Positions 29,345-37,438 of a stretch of DNA of 64,000 nt are shown piece by piece. The notes beneath the pieces are model-generated. The model saw nothing but the letters and a program-made list of their open reading frames with translations. It did no database searches and was not told the origin of the DNA. The position numbers were made by a program, and so were the translations under genes. Numbering within the stretch: position 1 is the stretch's first letter; each line of letters opens with the position of its first letter. This stretch comes from Ruania alkalisoli (GTDB taxonomy: Bacteria; Actinomycetota; Actinomycetes; Actinomycetales; Beutenbergiaceae), in assembly GCF_014960965.1 (NCBI RefSeq), contig NZ_CP063169.1:2079581-2143580 (forward strand). Reading direction: 5' to 3'.

Positions 29345-30514
29345 CTAGGCGGGGTCGCGGTCCTTCTTCCGCGCGAACCGTGCTGGTAGATCCGGGCCGT
29401 CCCACACCTGGATAGCGCCCCAGATCGAGGCAGCGATCGGTACCGCCAGTACCGCCCCGGTCAGCCCGACAAGGACAGTGCCCGCAGTCAGCGCGACGAG
29501 GATCACCAGCGGGTGCAGGCTCAATGTCCTCGCCATCACGACTGGCTGGAGGAAGTTGCCCTCGAGCTGGTTGACCAGAACGACGATCCCGACCACCACG
29601 AGCGCCTGGACCGGTCCGACCGCCACGAGAGCCACCAGCGCGGCGAGTGCCCCGGCCAGCGTGGCACCCACGAGCGGGATGAAGGCCAGGAGGAACACCA
29701 GCACCGCGAGCGGAATCACCAGAGGGACACCCACGATCGCCAGCCCGATCCCGATGAAGATCGCATCCACAGCGGCGACGATCGCCGTACCCCGGACGTA
29801 CCCACCGAGAGTGCGCACCGTTGACTCGCCGATCCGCTGGCCCCGCTCATATCGTGCACCTTCGAGCGGCCGCAACATGAACTGCCAGATCTGCGGTCCG
29901 TCCTTGAGGAAGAAGAACAACACCACCACGAAGATGGCCAGACCAGCCACGAAGTCGAACGTCTGCGAGGCCCCGGCGATAGCACCGGATCCGACCGCGT
30001 CGGACTGAAGCAGTTCGAGCGCGGAGTCCTGCAGCGACTGGATGTGCTCGTCGGTGATCTCGAACGGCAGCCCCTGGACGTACTCCTGCAACTGAGAGAA
30101 ACCGTCGAGCGCCTGGTCGCGCAGGGTGGGCCATTGGTTGGCGACTGCGACCGTGACCAGCCACACCACTCCCGCCAGCACCGCCACCACGGTGAGCAAG
30201 GAGATCACGGTCGCCACCACGGACGGCATGCCGCGCCGGCGCATCAGTCCCACCAGCGGGGAGATGGCGGCCGCGAGCACCAGCGCGATGAGCACGGGGA
30301 TGACCACCAGAGTCAGCCGCGTCAGGGCGAATACCGCCACCGACACCAGCGCCAGGATGGCCAGCACCTGCAGTGAACGCGTCCCTACGCGGCCGACGCC
30401 GTCAGCCCATAGGGCAGAGGCACCGGCCCGGTGGTCGTCGGTGCGTGCCGGTCCTGGCTCCTCGATCTGCGCCAGACGCGATCCCTCGCCGCGCCGACGT
30501 GTGAACAGCCCCAT
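29345..30514 (-). CDS. AI-2E family transporter (TqsA/PerM-like)
   Basis: A 389-residue polytopic membrane protein of the AI-2 exporter superfamily, whose members export small molecules or Na+. About eight hydrophobic segments are visible in the standard layout: two pairs near the N terminus (SLQVLAILALVSVAVFALTRL, VVIPVLIALVLAAAISPLVGLM), a cytoplasmic loop, and a C-terminal group with FLLAFIPLVGATLAGALAALVAL and VGIVVLVNQLEGNFLQPVVMARTLSLHP, the family signature. From the ATG at 30512-30514 it has a GGGAGGGG ribosome binding site. The substrate cannot be assigned. Confidence 0.88.
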   Translation of the reverse strand: MGLFTRRRGEGSRLAQIEEPGPARTDDHRAGASALWADGVGRVGTRSLQVLAILALVSVAVFALTRLTLVVIPVLIALVLAAAISPLVGLMRRRGMPSVVATVISLLTVVAVLAGVVWLVTVAVANQWPTLRDQALDGFSQLQEYVQGLPFEITDEHIQSLQDSALELLQSDAVGSGAIAGASQTFDFVAGLAIFVVVLFFFLKDGPQIWQFMLRPLEGARYERGQRIGESTVRTLGGYVRGTAIVAAVDAIFIGIGLAIVGVPLVIPLAVLVFLLAFIPLVGATLAGALAALVALVAVGPVQALVVVGIVVLVNQLEGNFLQPVVMARTLSLHPLVILVALTAGTVLVGLTGAVLAVPIAASIWGAIQVWDGPDLPARFARKKDRDPA

Positions 30515-30814
30515 GATGCCCCTCCCGTCCGGTGGCCGGTGGTTGAGATCCCCGGTCCATACGGGTGCCAGCCTACCCACGATGGCGATGCCGGGCCGGT
30601 GGTGTCGGCCCGTGGATCGCGCCGGGGTGTCGCGCGGGTGACGAGAGCATGAACGGTCGGGTGGCGAGCCTGTCCACAGTTCTCAGGAGTTCATGTTCCC
30701 GGAGAGTGACTGTTACGTGAATGGCGGGTGGCGTTCGGATCCAGGCGCGATCGTCGAGTCACACGCACACGGATCGTGTGCGCCGCTCCAGCCCGCTCGA
30801 ACCGGAGGATCACA
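30515..30814. other. 300-bp divergent intergenic region
   Basis: Lies between the starts of the AI-2E transporter (minus) and the iron-binding lipoprotein (plus). No supported gene is present. It contains one clear palindrome at 30765-30781, annotated separately, and a GGAGGA Shine-Dalgarno at 30804-30809 ahead of the GTG at 30815. I saw no convincing DtxR/IdeR iron box in it. Confidence 0.6.
30765..30781. promoter_or_regulatory. Palindrome upstream of the iron ABC operon
   Basis: GCACACG-GAT-CGTGTGC is a perfect 7-bp inverted repeat with 3-bp centre, ending 34 bp before the GTG of the substrate-binding gene. Size and spacing suit an operator for a dimeric repressor, but I do not recognise the regulator class. 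A leader hairpin is the alternative. Confidence 0.4.
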
Positions 30815-31888
30815 GTGACACGGAAGACTCGATACAGCGCCATCGCTCTCGGGAGCGCGGCGGTCCTCACCCTCGGTGCCTGTGGAGCCGAACCGACCCA
30901 GTCTGCCGAAGCAGCGGACGCGGCGCACGAGCCGGGCTGCGCAGCCGAGGACGGTGCGTTACGCGTGTACCTCAATCCGTGGGGTCCGGTACTCAGCGAC
31001 CAATTCACTGCGGACACCGGTATTGCCACCGAGATCGCCGACCTCGGTGGCGGCGAGATCCTGGCTCGCATCGCGGCTGAGGCGAACAACCCCCAGTGGG
31101 ACGTCGTCGTCCTGGACGGGCACGGCAGCCTGCAGGGGCTCGCCGACCGCGGAGAGCTGCTCACCGGCTGGAGCTCCCAGAGCCGCGACAACCTTGACGA
31201 CCGCGGTCAGAGCATCGCGCCAGAGGACAACGCATGGCTTCCGATCAGCGAACATGCTGCCGCCGTGATCGCCTACAACACCGACGTGATCGACGCCGCC
31301 GATGCCCCCCGGACCTGGGACGACCTGACCGACCCCCGCTACGCGCCGGTCGGCATCGCTGACCCGGCAGTGGCAGCGCCCGCCTATCCGATCGTGTCCT
31401 GGTTCTTCCAGGACCGCGGCACCGAGGGGGCCGAGCAGTACTTCGGTGCGCTCATGGAGAACGGACTCAACACCTATCCCAAGAACGGACCCGTCGGCCA
31501 GGCCCTGGCCTCCGGGGAGGTGCCCGTCGCAGCCGTGCAGGAGCAGAACGTCTACGAGCTGATCGATGCGGGCGATCCGGTCGACTTCGTCTGGCCCGAC
31601 GACGGGGCGCCCGGCGTCGTCCGGGGAGTGGCGATCAGTGCTGACACCCCGCGCCCATGTGCTGCCGCTGCGCTCGTCGACTGGCTGCTGACCCCCGAGA
31701 CCATGGGCTACCTCATGGAACATGGCGAGAACGACGGCATCCTCACCCCGTACGTGACCGGAACGGACACGTCCTCCCTGCCGCAGCAACGCCCGCAGGA
31801 CGCGCCGCTGCTGATCACTGACGGGCAGTTCGCCGCCGATCAGGAGGCTGAGATCAAGGACTGGTTCGCGAACCAGTCGGTCCGGTGA
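30815..31888 (+). CDS. Iron-type ABC transporter substrate-binding lipoprotein
   Basis: A 357-residue binding protein of the Fbp/ThiB-like class. The signal peptide RKTRYSAIALGSAAVLTLGAC ends in a lipobox with Cys23, so it is membrane anchored. The mature fold begins with LRVYLNPWGPVLSDQFTADTGI and continues with AAEANNPQWDVVVLDGHGSL, AAAVIAYNTDVI and PRTWDDLTDPRYAP, the periplasmic-binding-protein type 1b signatures. Iron(III) is the family default; thiamine or aminoethylphosphonate are alternatives. GGAGGA precedes the GTG start by 5 nt. It overlaps the permease gene by 4 bp. Confidence 0.83.
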   Translation: MTRKTRYSAIALGSAAVLTLGACGAEPTQSAEAADAAHEPGCAAEDGALRVYLNPWGPVLSDQFTADTGIATEIADLGGGEILARIAAEANNPQWDVVVLDGHGSLQGLADRGELLTGWSSQSRDNLDDRGQSIAPEDNAWLPISEHAAAVIAYNTDVIDAADAPRTWDDLTDPRYAPVGIADPAVAAPAYPIVSWFFQDRGTEGAEQYFGALMENGLNTYPKNGPVGQALASGEVPVAAVQEQNVYELIDAGDPVDFVWPDDGAPGVVRGVAISADTPRPCAAAALVDWLLTPETMGYLMEHGENDGILTPYVTGTDTSSLPQQRPQDAPLLITDGQFAADQEAEIKDWFANQSVR

Positions 31889-33705
31889 CGTCGTCGGCCG
31901 GGCCGGCAACTGGGGCGGCTGCCAGTCGCCCCAGACTGAGCCTTCCACGCGCGGAGAACGGGCTCGGCTCGGTCCTGGTCGGGGTGCTCGTCGTCCTGGT
32001 CGGCCTGCCCCTCTTGTTCGTGCTCGCACAAGGGGTCTTCCCGGGGATCGGCCTCACACCGGACTGGTCGTTCCAGCCAGGGCTGCTCACCGAGATCGGG
32101 GAGAGACCGCTGTGGCAGGCGAGCCTGGTGAACTCGCTCACCCTGGCCTTCGGGGCGATGGTCCTCGGCGGAGGCTTCGGTTCCGCGCTTGCGATCCTGC
32201 GTCACAGCGTCGCCTACCCAGGGGTAGGGATTCTCGACGGCGCCGCCTGGGTGTTGCTCGTGAGTCCCTCCTTCATCCTCGCGCAGGGCTGGGTGTTGTT
32301 CGCCTCACCGAGTGGCGTGGCGGCCAACTCCTTCGGCGCAGACTGGATCGGCCCCCTGGTGTTCTCGCCCGGTGGGCTGATCGTCATCATGAGCCTGACC
32401 CAGTACCCGCTCGCCTACCTGGCGACCTCGGCCGCACTCCGCTGGGATGACAGTTCCTACCGCCAGGCCGCTGCGCTGAGCGGAGCGGGCCCACTGACCG
32501 TCTTGCGGACAGTCCGGCTCCCGCTGCTGGCGCCCGCCCTGATCTCTGGTGCGATCCTCGTATTCGTCGACGTCCTCGGCGACTTCGGGCTGCCCGCTGC
32601 CCTGTCCACGTCATACAGCTATCCCACGTTGCCGTACTCGATCTACGCTTCCGTACGGCAGAGCCCGGTCCGGTTCGAGCTCGGAGGGGTGCTGTCCTTC
32701 TACCTCATCGTGATCCTTGCGCTCGCCATCATCGTCTACATGCGGATCCTGCGCCGATCCCGCTTTGATTTCCTCACCAACCGCGCCTCGCGGGTCATCG
32801 TCCCACGCGCACGCAGGCCACGGGCATGGACCGCGGTGACGGTCCTGGTCGTGCTGCTCGTGCTGGGGATCCCGCTCGGCTCGTCACTGCAGGTCTCGCT
32901 CTCACGTTCGGCCGCCGGTGGTCTGGCTCCCGGGAACTTCACGCTCGAACACTACGGTGAGATCTTCGCCCGCGGCAGCGCGATGCTCACCGGTGCCACC
33001 AACTCGCTGGCGATCGCTGCGACAGTTGCCATCCTGACCACCGTCCTCGGATTCCTCATCGCAGTCGTGCTCACGTTCACCGGGTTCCGCGGGAAGGTCT
33101 TCATCGACCTGTCCGGCACGGTCGCCCTCGCCGTGCCGGGCATCGTGCTGGCGGTCGGCTACATCTTCCTCTGGAACCAGCCTGTGCTCGCGGATCTCGG
33201 GCTGTCCCTGTACGGCTCACCCGTTCTGTTGGTCTTCGCCGGAGTGGCCACCGCCCTGCCGGTGGCCGTCCGGCTACAGCTCGGTGCCCTCGCGCAGGTT
33301 CCTCCGGCCTTCCTGCATGCCGCGGCACTCAGCGGTGCGGGCCTGTTCGTCCGCCTGCGCACGGTGCTGCTGCCGGTCGTGGCCGCCGCGGTCGTCTCGG
33401 CGTTGGCGGCCGTGTTCGCCTCGAGTGTGTTCGACCTTGCCGCGACCACCATGCTCGCACCACCGTCCTTCACCACACTTCCGGTGGAGATCCTCATGGA
33501 GTTCGATCGCGGCCACTACGGATACGCCACCGCCGGGGCGCTTTTCACGGCCGTGCTGGTGGTGCTCTGCGCTCTGGTCGCTTCCCGCCTCGGGATGGTG
33601 CTGCTGGCCCCCGGGGCCCCCACCGGACCTACCCGGGGAAGCGCCGCCGCTCCCACCGATCACGCATCGCCATCGAGCCGCACGACGAGAGGCCCGCTGC
33701 CATGA
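31885..33705 (+). CDS. Fbp-like ABC transporter permease, two fused domains
   Basis: A 606-residue permease with two binding-protein-dependent transport domains, as in FbpB, each with about six transmembrane segments. EAA-type loops are visible in both halves: YRQAAALSGAGPLTVLRTVRLPLLAPAL and FLHAAALSGAGLFVRLRTVLLPVV. A basic loop (VPRARRPRAW) joins the halves. The GTG start overlaps the lipoprotein stop and its end overlaps the ATPase ATG by 4 bp, so all three components are coupled. Same substrate uncertainty as the binding protein. Confidence 0.88.
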   Translation: MTSSAGPATGAAASRPRLSLPRAENGLGSVLVGVLVVLVGLPLLFVLAQGVFPGIGLTPDWSFQPGLLTEIGERPLWQASLVNSLTLAFGAMVLGGGFGSALAILRHSVAYPGVGILDGAAWVLLVSPSFILAQGWVLFASPSGVAANSFGADWIGPLVFSPGGLIVIMSLTQYPLAYLATSAALRWDDSSYRQAAALSGAGPLTVLRTVRLPLLAPALISGAILVFVDVLGDFGLPAALSTSYSYPTLPYSIYASVRQSPVRFELGGVLSFYLIVILALAIIVYMRILRRSRFDFLTNRASRVIVPRARRPRAWTAVTVLVVLLVLGIPLGSSLQVSLSRSAAGGLAPGNFTLEHYGEIFARGSAMLTGATNSLAIAATVAILTTVLGFLIAVVLTFTGFRGKVFIDLSGTVALAVPGIVLAVGYIFLWNQPVLADLGLSLYGSPVLLVFAGVATALPVAVRLQLGALAQVPPAFLHAAALSGAGLFVRLRTVLLPVVAAAVVSALAAVFASSVFDLAATTMLAPPSFTTLPVEILMEFDRGHYGYATAGALFTAVLVVLCALVASRLGMVLLAPGAPTGPTRGSAAAPTDHASPSSRTTRGPLP

Positions 33706-34955
33706 CCACGTTCAGTGAACCCACGACCGCACTCACCGCTCCAGGCGTGTCTCTGGAGATCACCAGCGTGTCCAAGGAGTACGAACGCGGAAGGCGAGCG
33801 ATCGACGATCTGAGTGTCACGATCGAGGCGGGCGAGACGCTGTGCGTGCTCGGACCGTCCGGATGCGGCAAATCGACGCTGCTCCGGCTCGTGGCGGGGC
33901 TCGAGAGCCCGGATGCGGGCGAGATCCGGGTCGGCGATCGCCTGCTTTCCCGACCAGGTCTGCTCGTCCCACCGGACAGACGTGGGATCAACATGGTGTT
34001 CCAGGACTACGCACTCTGGCCGCACATGCCGGTACGCGACATCATCGGCTATGGATTGCGGTATGGCGCCCACCGGGTGAACTCGGCCGAACGGGCCGCG
34101 CGCGTGGAGGAGCTGATGCGGTTCCTGCAGCTGGACGGGCTGGCGGATCGCCGTCCGGCCGAGATCTCCGGCGGCCAGCAGCAGCGGGTCGCCATCGCGC
34201 GGGCACTCGCCACGTCGCCTGAGCTCCTGCTCTTCGACGAACCGTTGTCCAATCTCGACGTGCAACTGCGTGCCGCCATGCGCGAAGAGCTCGCCACCCT
34301 GCTGGCTTCGCTCGGTACCACCACGATCTACGTCACGCACGATGTCAGTGAGGCTCTCGCACTCGCTGATCGCATCCTGGTGCTGCATCAGGGCCGGATC
34401 GTGCAGCTCGACTCGCCGCAGGGGCTCTTCACCCGGCCACGGTCGACGTGGGTGGCCAGTCTCGCCGGGTTCTCCTCGACGCTGACCCCCGACGCCGCGT
34501 ACCGGGACGTACCTGAGACAGCCAGAGCCGTGATCGGGTCGTTCTCGCTGCACGGACGAGACTGCGGCGGCGATGCGTCGGCCCACGACGGGACGGCGGC
34601 ACCGACAGTCCACGTACACGCTGACGCCATCCGTGTGGTGAGCGCGCACGAGAGCGGCCCGAACATCGTCAGCGGCCTGGTGCAGTCCTCGGTCTTCGAA
34701 GGCAGTGCTTATCGCACCCGGCTCAGTGTGGCCCATTCGCCGGGCGAGCACGCGGTCGGCGGCTCACTCGTGTTCCCTAGCGAACACAGGCTCGATCGAG
34801 ACCAGCCGGTGCACGTGCGGATCGACCCCGCCGGGGTGCTGATCTTCGGCGCGCAGGATCGACTCGCCGAGCCGGCGCTGAGAGGATCGAGCCGTGAGCG
34901 CGAGGAAGGCAGCCCCGCCTGGTCAGGGTGGGATCGTGATGCTGTTCACCGGTGA
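33702..34955 (+). CDS. Fbp-like ABC transporter ATP-binding protein
   Basis: A 417-residue ATPase energising the preceding permease. Walker A is GPSGCGKSTLLRLVAGL, the Q loop VFQDYALWPHM, the signature EISGGQQQRVAIARALA, Walker B LLLFDEPLSNLD and the H loop YVTHDVSEAL. The C-terminal 150 residues form a TOBE-like regulatory extension (VHVHADAIRVV..., DQPVHVRIDPAGVLIFG). The last 62 bp overlap the next gene in another frame, an unusually long overlap. Confidence 0.9.
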   Translation: MTTFSEPTTALTAPGVSLEITSVSKEYERGRRAIDDLSVTIEAGETLCVLGPSGCGKSTLLRLVAGLESPDAGEIRVGDRLLSRPGLLVPPDRRGINMVFQDYALWPHMPVRDIIGYGLRYGAHRVNSAERAARVEELMRFLQLDGLADRRPAEISGGQQQRVAIARALATSPELLLFDEPLSNLDVQLRAAMREELATLLASLGTTTIYVTHDVSEALALADRILVLHQGRIVQLDSPQGLFTRPRSTWVASLAGFSSTLTPDAAYRDVPETARAVIGSFSLHGRDCGGDASAHDGTAAPTVHVHADAIRVVSAHESGPNIVSGLVQSSVFEGSAYRTRLSVAHSPGEHAVGGSLVFPSEHRLDRDQPVHVRIDPAGVLIFGAQDRLAEPALRGSSREREEGSPAWSGWDRDAVHR

Positions 34956-35415
34956 GGGCTGGGGCAAGAGCGCGGCGGCGATCGGCTATGCCGTGCGCGC
35001 CCGGGGTCGCGGCTGGCCAACGACGGTCGTCCAGTTCCTCAAGGGAGGGTCCTGGAACGCCGCGGAGATCTCACAGGCCGGCCCACTCGGCATTCACTGG
35101 CCAGTGCTCTCGCCCGAACTCACCTGGGGCTCCCGCGATCCGACGGCGCTGGCCCAGGTGGCCCTGGGCCATGCCCGCGAGGCACTCGCCGAGCCGGAGC
35201 CGAGCCTCGTCGTACTCGACGAGCTGACGCACGCGATTCACAGCGGCTGGCTCGAGGTGACCGAGGTCGTCGAGACGATCCAGCACCGTCATCCCGGGGT
35301 GAGTGTGATCATCACCGGACGGCACAGCGTGGCCGAGTTCTGCGAGCTGGCCGACACGGTCACCCGGTTCGACATGGTCGAGCACGACGGCAAGAAGGGC
35401 ATCCTCAGCACATGA
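34894..35415 (+). CDS. Divergent cob(I)alamin adenosyltransferase (CobA/CobO/BtuR family)
   Basis: A 173-residue P-loop protein of the CobA type, which transfers the adenosyl group of ATP to corrinoids. Matching blocks are VMLFTGEGWGKSAAAIGYAVRARGRGW, VVQFLKGGSW, LVVLDELTHAIHSGWLEVTEVVE and VIITGRHSVAEFCELADTVTRF. The usual GNGKGKTTAA P-loop reads GEGWGKSAAA here, and the C-terminal GVKAQxGID tail is replaced by GKKGILST, so activity on ordinary corrinoids is uncertain. The GTG at 34894 lies inside the ABC ATPase gene; ATG 34939 would give a 17-bp overlap. Coupled to the Nudix gene by 4 bp. Confidence 0.72.
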   Translation: MSARKAAPPGQGGIVMLFTGEGWGKSAAAIGYAVRARGRGWPTTVVQFLKGGSWNAAEISQAGPLGIHWPVLSPELTWGSRDPTALAQVALGHAREALAEPEPSLVVLDELTHAIHSGWLEVTEVVETIQHRHPGVSVIITGRHSVAEFCELADTVTRFDMVEHDGKKGILST

Positions 35416-35825
35416 GTCCGTCGATGGTCATCGCAGCCGGTGGCATCGTGGTGCGTGTGAGGGCGCATGGTCCCGAACTCGTGCTCATCCATCGCCCGAA
35501 GTACGACGACTGGTCCCTGCCCAAGGGGAAGGTCGACCCGGGGGAGGGCATCGCGGACGCAGCGCTGCGTGAAGTTGAGGAGGAGACGGCACTCCGGTGC
35601 GAGCTGGGGGACTACGTCGGCACCATCGTCTACACCGATGAGACCGACAGTCCGAAGCGCACGCACTATTGGTTGATGAGTGTCGTCGGCGAACGCGACT
35701 TCGTGCCGAACCGCGAGATCGACGGCCGCAGGTGGGTCTCGATCGATGACGCCACGGCGCTGCTGCGACGCGCGGAGGACCGCTCCCTGCTCGATGTCAT
35801 CACCCCTGCTGTCGCATTGCCCTGA
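35412..35825 (+). CDS. Nudix hydrolase (MutT-like)
   Basis: A 137-residue Nudix-fold pyrophosphohydrolase. The Nudix box GKVDPGEGIADAALREVEEETAL follows the GX5EX7REUXEEXGU pattern except that the late Gly is Ala, a tolerated variant. The preceding WSLPKG and the N-terminal AGGIVVRVRAHGPELVLIHRPKYDD resemble mycobacterial MutT1-type diadenosine polyphosphate/8-oxo-dGTP hydrolases, but the C-terminal phosphatase domain is absent. The ATG overlaps the adenosyltransferase stop. Substrate not assigned. Confidence 0.85.
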   Translation: MSPSMVIAAGGIVVRVRAHGPELVLIHRPKYDDWSLPKGKVDPGEGIADAALREVEEETALRCELGDYVGTIVYTDETDSPKRTHYWLMSVVGERDFVPNREIDGRRWVSIDDATALLRRAEDRSLLDVITPAVALP

Positions 35826-35856
35826 GCCGTCGACCGGAGCCGCCGGGCACCCACTA

Positions 35857-35903
35857 CTCAGTGTTGCTATCTACTGGTACTTAGTGTTACTTTCTACCAG
35901 TAG
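35857..35903 (+). promoter_or_regulatory. Repeat-rich operator of the PadR operon
   Basis: Two 18-bp direct repeats, CTCAGTGTTGCTATCTAC (35857-35874) and CTTAGTGTTACTTTCTAC (35880-35897), match at 15 of 18 positions with a 23-bp period. Embedded is a perfect 9-bp inverted repeat CTACTGGTA (35871-35879) / TACCAGTAG (35895-35903). The stretch is AT-rich for this genome and ends about 28 bp before the PadR start. Autorepression by PadR is inferred from family behaviour. Confidence 0.6.
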
Positions 35904-35931
35904 TCAGTGACGCCGAGTAGTGAGGTCATTC

Positions 35932-36264
35932 GTGGGCAAGCAGATCACCGAGATGCTCAAGGGCACGTTGGACGGCATCGTGCTCGCACTCCTTGCCGAG
36001 AGCCCCGCCTATGGCTACGAGATCACCGCCCGTCTGCGAGATCAGGGCTTTGCCGAGATCGTCGAAGGCACTGTCTACGCGCTGCTCGTGCGACTTGAGC
36101 AGAAGGGCTTGGTCGACGTGGAGAAGGCGCCTTCCGAGAAGGGGCCCCCGCGCAAGGTGTACTCCCTCAATACCCGGGGCAGTGCACACCTGGAAGAGTT
36201 CTGGACCACTTGGAGCTTCCTGGTCGAGAGGCTGGAGCGGCTCCGCGAAGGAGAGACACGATGA
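35932..36264 (+). CDS. PadR family transcriptional regulator
   Basis: A 110-residue winged-helix repressor. The family opening is GKQITEMLKGTLDGIVLALLAESPAYGYEITARLRD, then EGTVYALLVRLEQKGLVDVEK and the wing PPRKVYSLNTRGSAHL, with a short C-terminal dimerisation helix. I chose the GTG at 35932 because TGAGG lies 6 nt upstream and homologues begin at this residue; a GTG at 35920 would add four residues. It leads a coupled PadR-DUF1048-ABC exporter operon and probably represses it until a drug-like ligand binds. Confidence 0.87.
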   Translation: MGKQITEMLKGTLDGIVLALLAESPAYGYEITARLRDQGFAEIVEGTVYALLVRLEQKGLVDVEKAPSEKGPPRKVYSLNTRGSAHLEEFWTTWSFLVERLERLREGETR

Positions 36265-36623
36265 ACAAGATCATTGAGAAAGTCGTCGGCGACCTGGGAG
36301 ACAAGCGCCGCTGGCGGCAGTACAAGGCGCGTGTGAAGGAGTTGCCGGAGCCCTATCGCGCTACATGCAGCGCTGTCGAACGGTACGCCATGTACTTCTC
36401 GGGCATCACCAACGGCAACACCATGATGACGATGCTGGACAACCTGATCGATCTGTTCGAGGAGCACGCCGCCGACGGAACGCCGATCCGGCAGATCGTA
36501 GGGGAGGACCCGGTCGAGTTCGCCGAGACATTCCTGGCCAATTACTCCCAGGATCACTGGATCGCCAAGGAGCGCCGCCGCCTCCAGGAGTCGATCCGCA
36601 AGGCAGCGGGGGAGACCTCATGA
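36261..36623 (+). CDS. DUF1048 family protein
   Basis: A 120-residue all-helical soluble protein of the DUF1048 family, regularly found beside PadR regulators and ABC exporters. Visible blocks are VVGDLGDKRRWRQYKARVKELPEPY, AVERYAMYFSGITNGNTMMTMLDNLIDLFEEHAADGTPI and VGEDPVEFAETFLANYSQDHWI (quoted in parts). Function is unknown; its invariant position suggests a role in regulator or transporter assembly. The ATG overlaps the PadR stop and its own TGA overlaps the ABC ATPase ATG, 4 bp each. Confidence 0.82.
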   Translation: MNKIIEKVVGDLGDKRRWRQYKARVKELPEPYRATCSAVERYAMYFSGITNGNTMMTMLDNLIDLFEEHAADGTPIRQIVGEDPVEFAETFLANYSQDHWIAKERRRLQESIRKAAGETS

Positions 36624-37438
36624 GCGCGCTCGCCCGAGAACTCGCCGCCGATCCCGCCATCGGTATCCAGGGCCTACGCAAGTCCTATGGGGACCTGCAG
36701 GTGCTGCGCGGTGTGGACCTGAATGTAGCCCGGGGAAGTATCGTCGCCCTGCTCGGATCCAACGGAGCCGGCAAGACCACCACCGTGAAGATCCTCGCCA
36801 CCCTCCTGCGGGCGGACGGCGGAACCGCCACGGTCGCCGGAGCCGACGTCACCACCGACGCTGCGACGGTTCGTGAGCGGATCAGCCTCACCGGGCAGTT
36901 CGCAGCAGTCGACGAGATCCTCACCGGCCGGGAGAACCTCGCCCTGATCTCCCGTCTGCGCCACCTGCCCAACCCCCGCGAGATTGCCGACGACCTGCTC
37001 GCCCGCTTCTCGCTCACCGAGGCAGGCGCACGCCGCGTGGCCACCTACTCCGGTGGGATGCGCCGACGACTGGACATCGCGATGAGCCTGGTCGGCGACC
37101 CCGAGGTCATCGTCCTCGACGAACCGACCACCGGCCTGGACCCCCAGGGGCGCCGGGAGGTGTGGGACGCCGTCAGGAAACTCGCCGCGGGCGGAACCAC
37201 GGTGCTGCTCACCACGCAGTATCTGGAGGAGGCCGAGCAGCTCGCCGACCGAATCGCGATCCTGCACGAGGGGCGGATCATCGTCGACGGCACGCTCGCC
37301 GAGCTCAAGAACCTCCTACCCCCGGCCGAGGTGGAGTACGTCGAGAAGCAGCCCTCGCTCGAAGACGTCTTCCTCGCCGTGATCGGCCGCGCGTACCAGA
37401 CTGACACTGACCAGACTGACCAGAAGGAACCACGATGA
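36620..37438 (+). CDS. Drug-efflux type ABC transporter ATP-binding protein (DrrA-like)
   Basis: A 272-residue ATPase of the DrrA/daunorubicin-resistance class. Walker A is GSNGAGKTTTVKILATLLRADGG, signature TYSGGMRRRLDIAMSLVG, Walker B VIVLDEPTTGLDPQGRREVW and H loop LTTQYLEEAEQLAD. The DrrA family tail (PSLEDVFLAVIGRAY) is present but the central 3'-specific domain is short. It pairs with the permease that follows, overlapping it by 4 bp. The exported compound is unknown; regulation by the PadR repressor suggests a hydrophobic toxic substrate. Confidence 0.9.
   Translation: MSALARELAADPAIGIQGLRKSYGDLQVLRGVDLNVARGSIVALLGSNGAGKTTTVKILATLLRADGGTATVAGADVTTDAATVRERISLTGQFAAVDEILTGRENLALISRLRHLPNPREIADDLLARFSLTEAGARRVATYSGGMRRRLDIAMSLVGDPEVIVLDEPTTGLDPQGRREVWDAVRKLAAGGTTVLLTTQYLEEAEQLADRIAILHEGRIIVDGTLAELKNLLPPAEVEYVEKQPSLEDVFLAVIGRAYQTDTDQTDQKEPR

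Noticed and set aside
34800-34900. Cobalamin riboswitch near the adenosyltransferase-like gene
   Set aside because: The gene starts inside the ABC ATPase coding region, and no B12-box-like sequence or leader is available.
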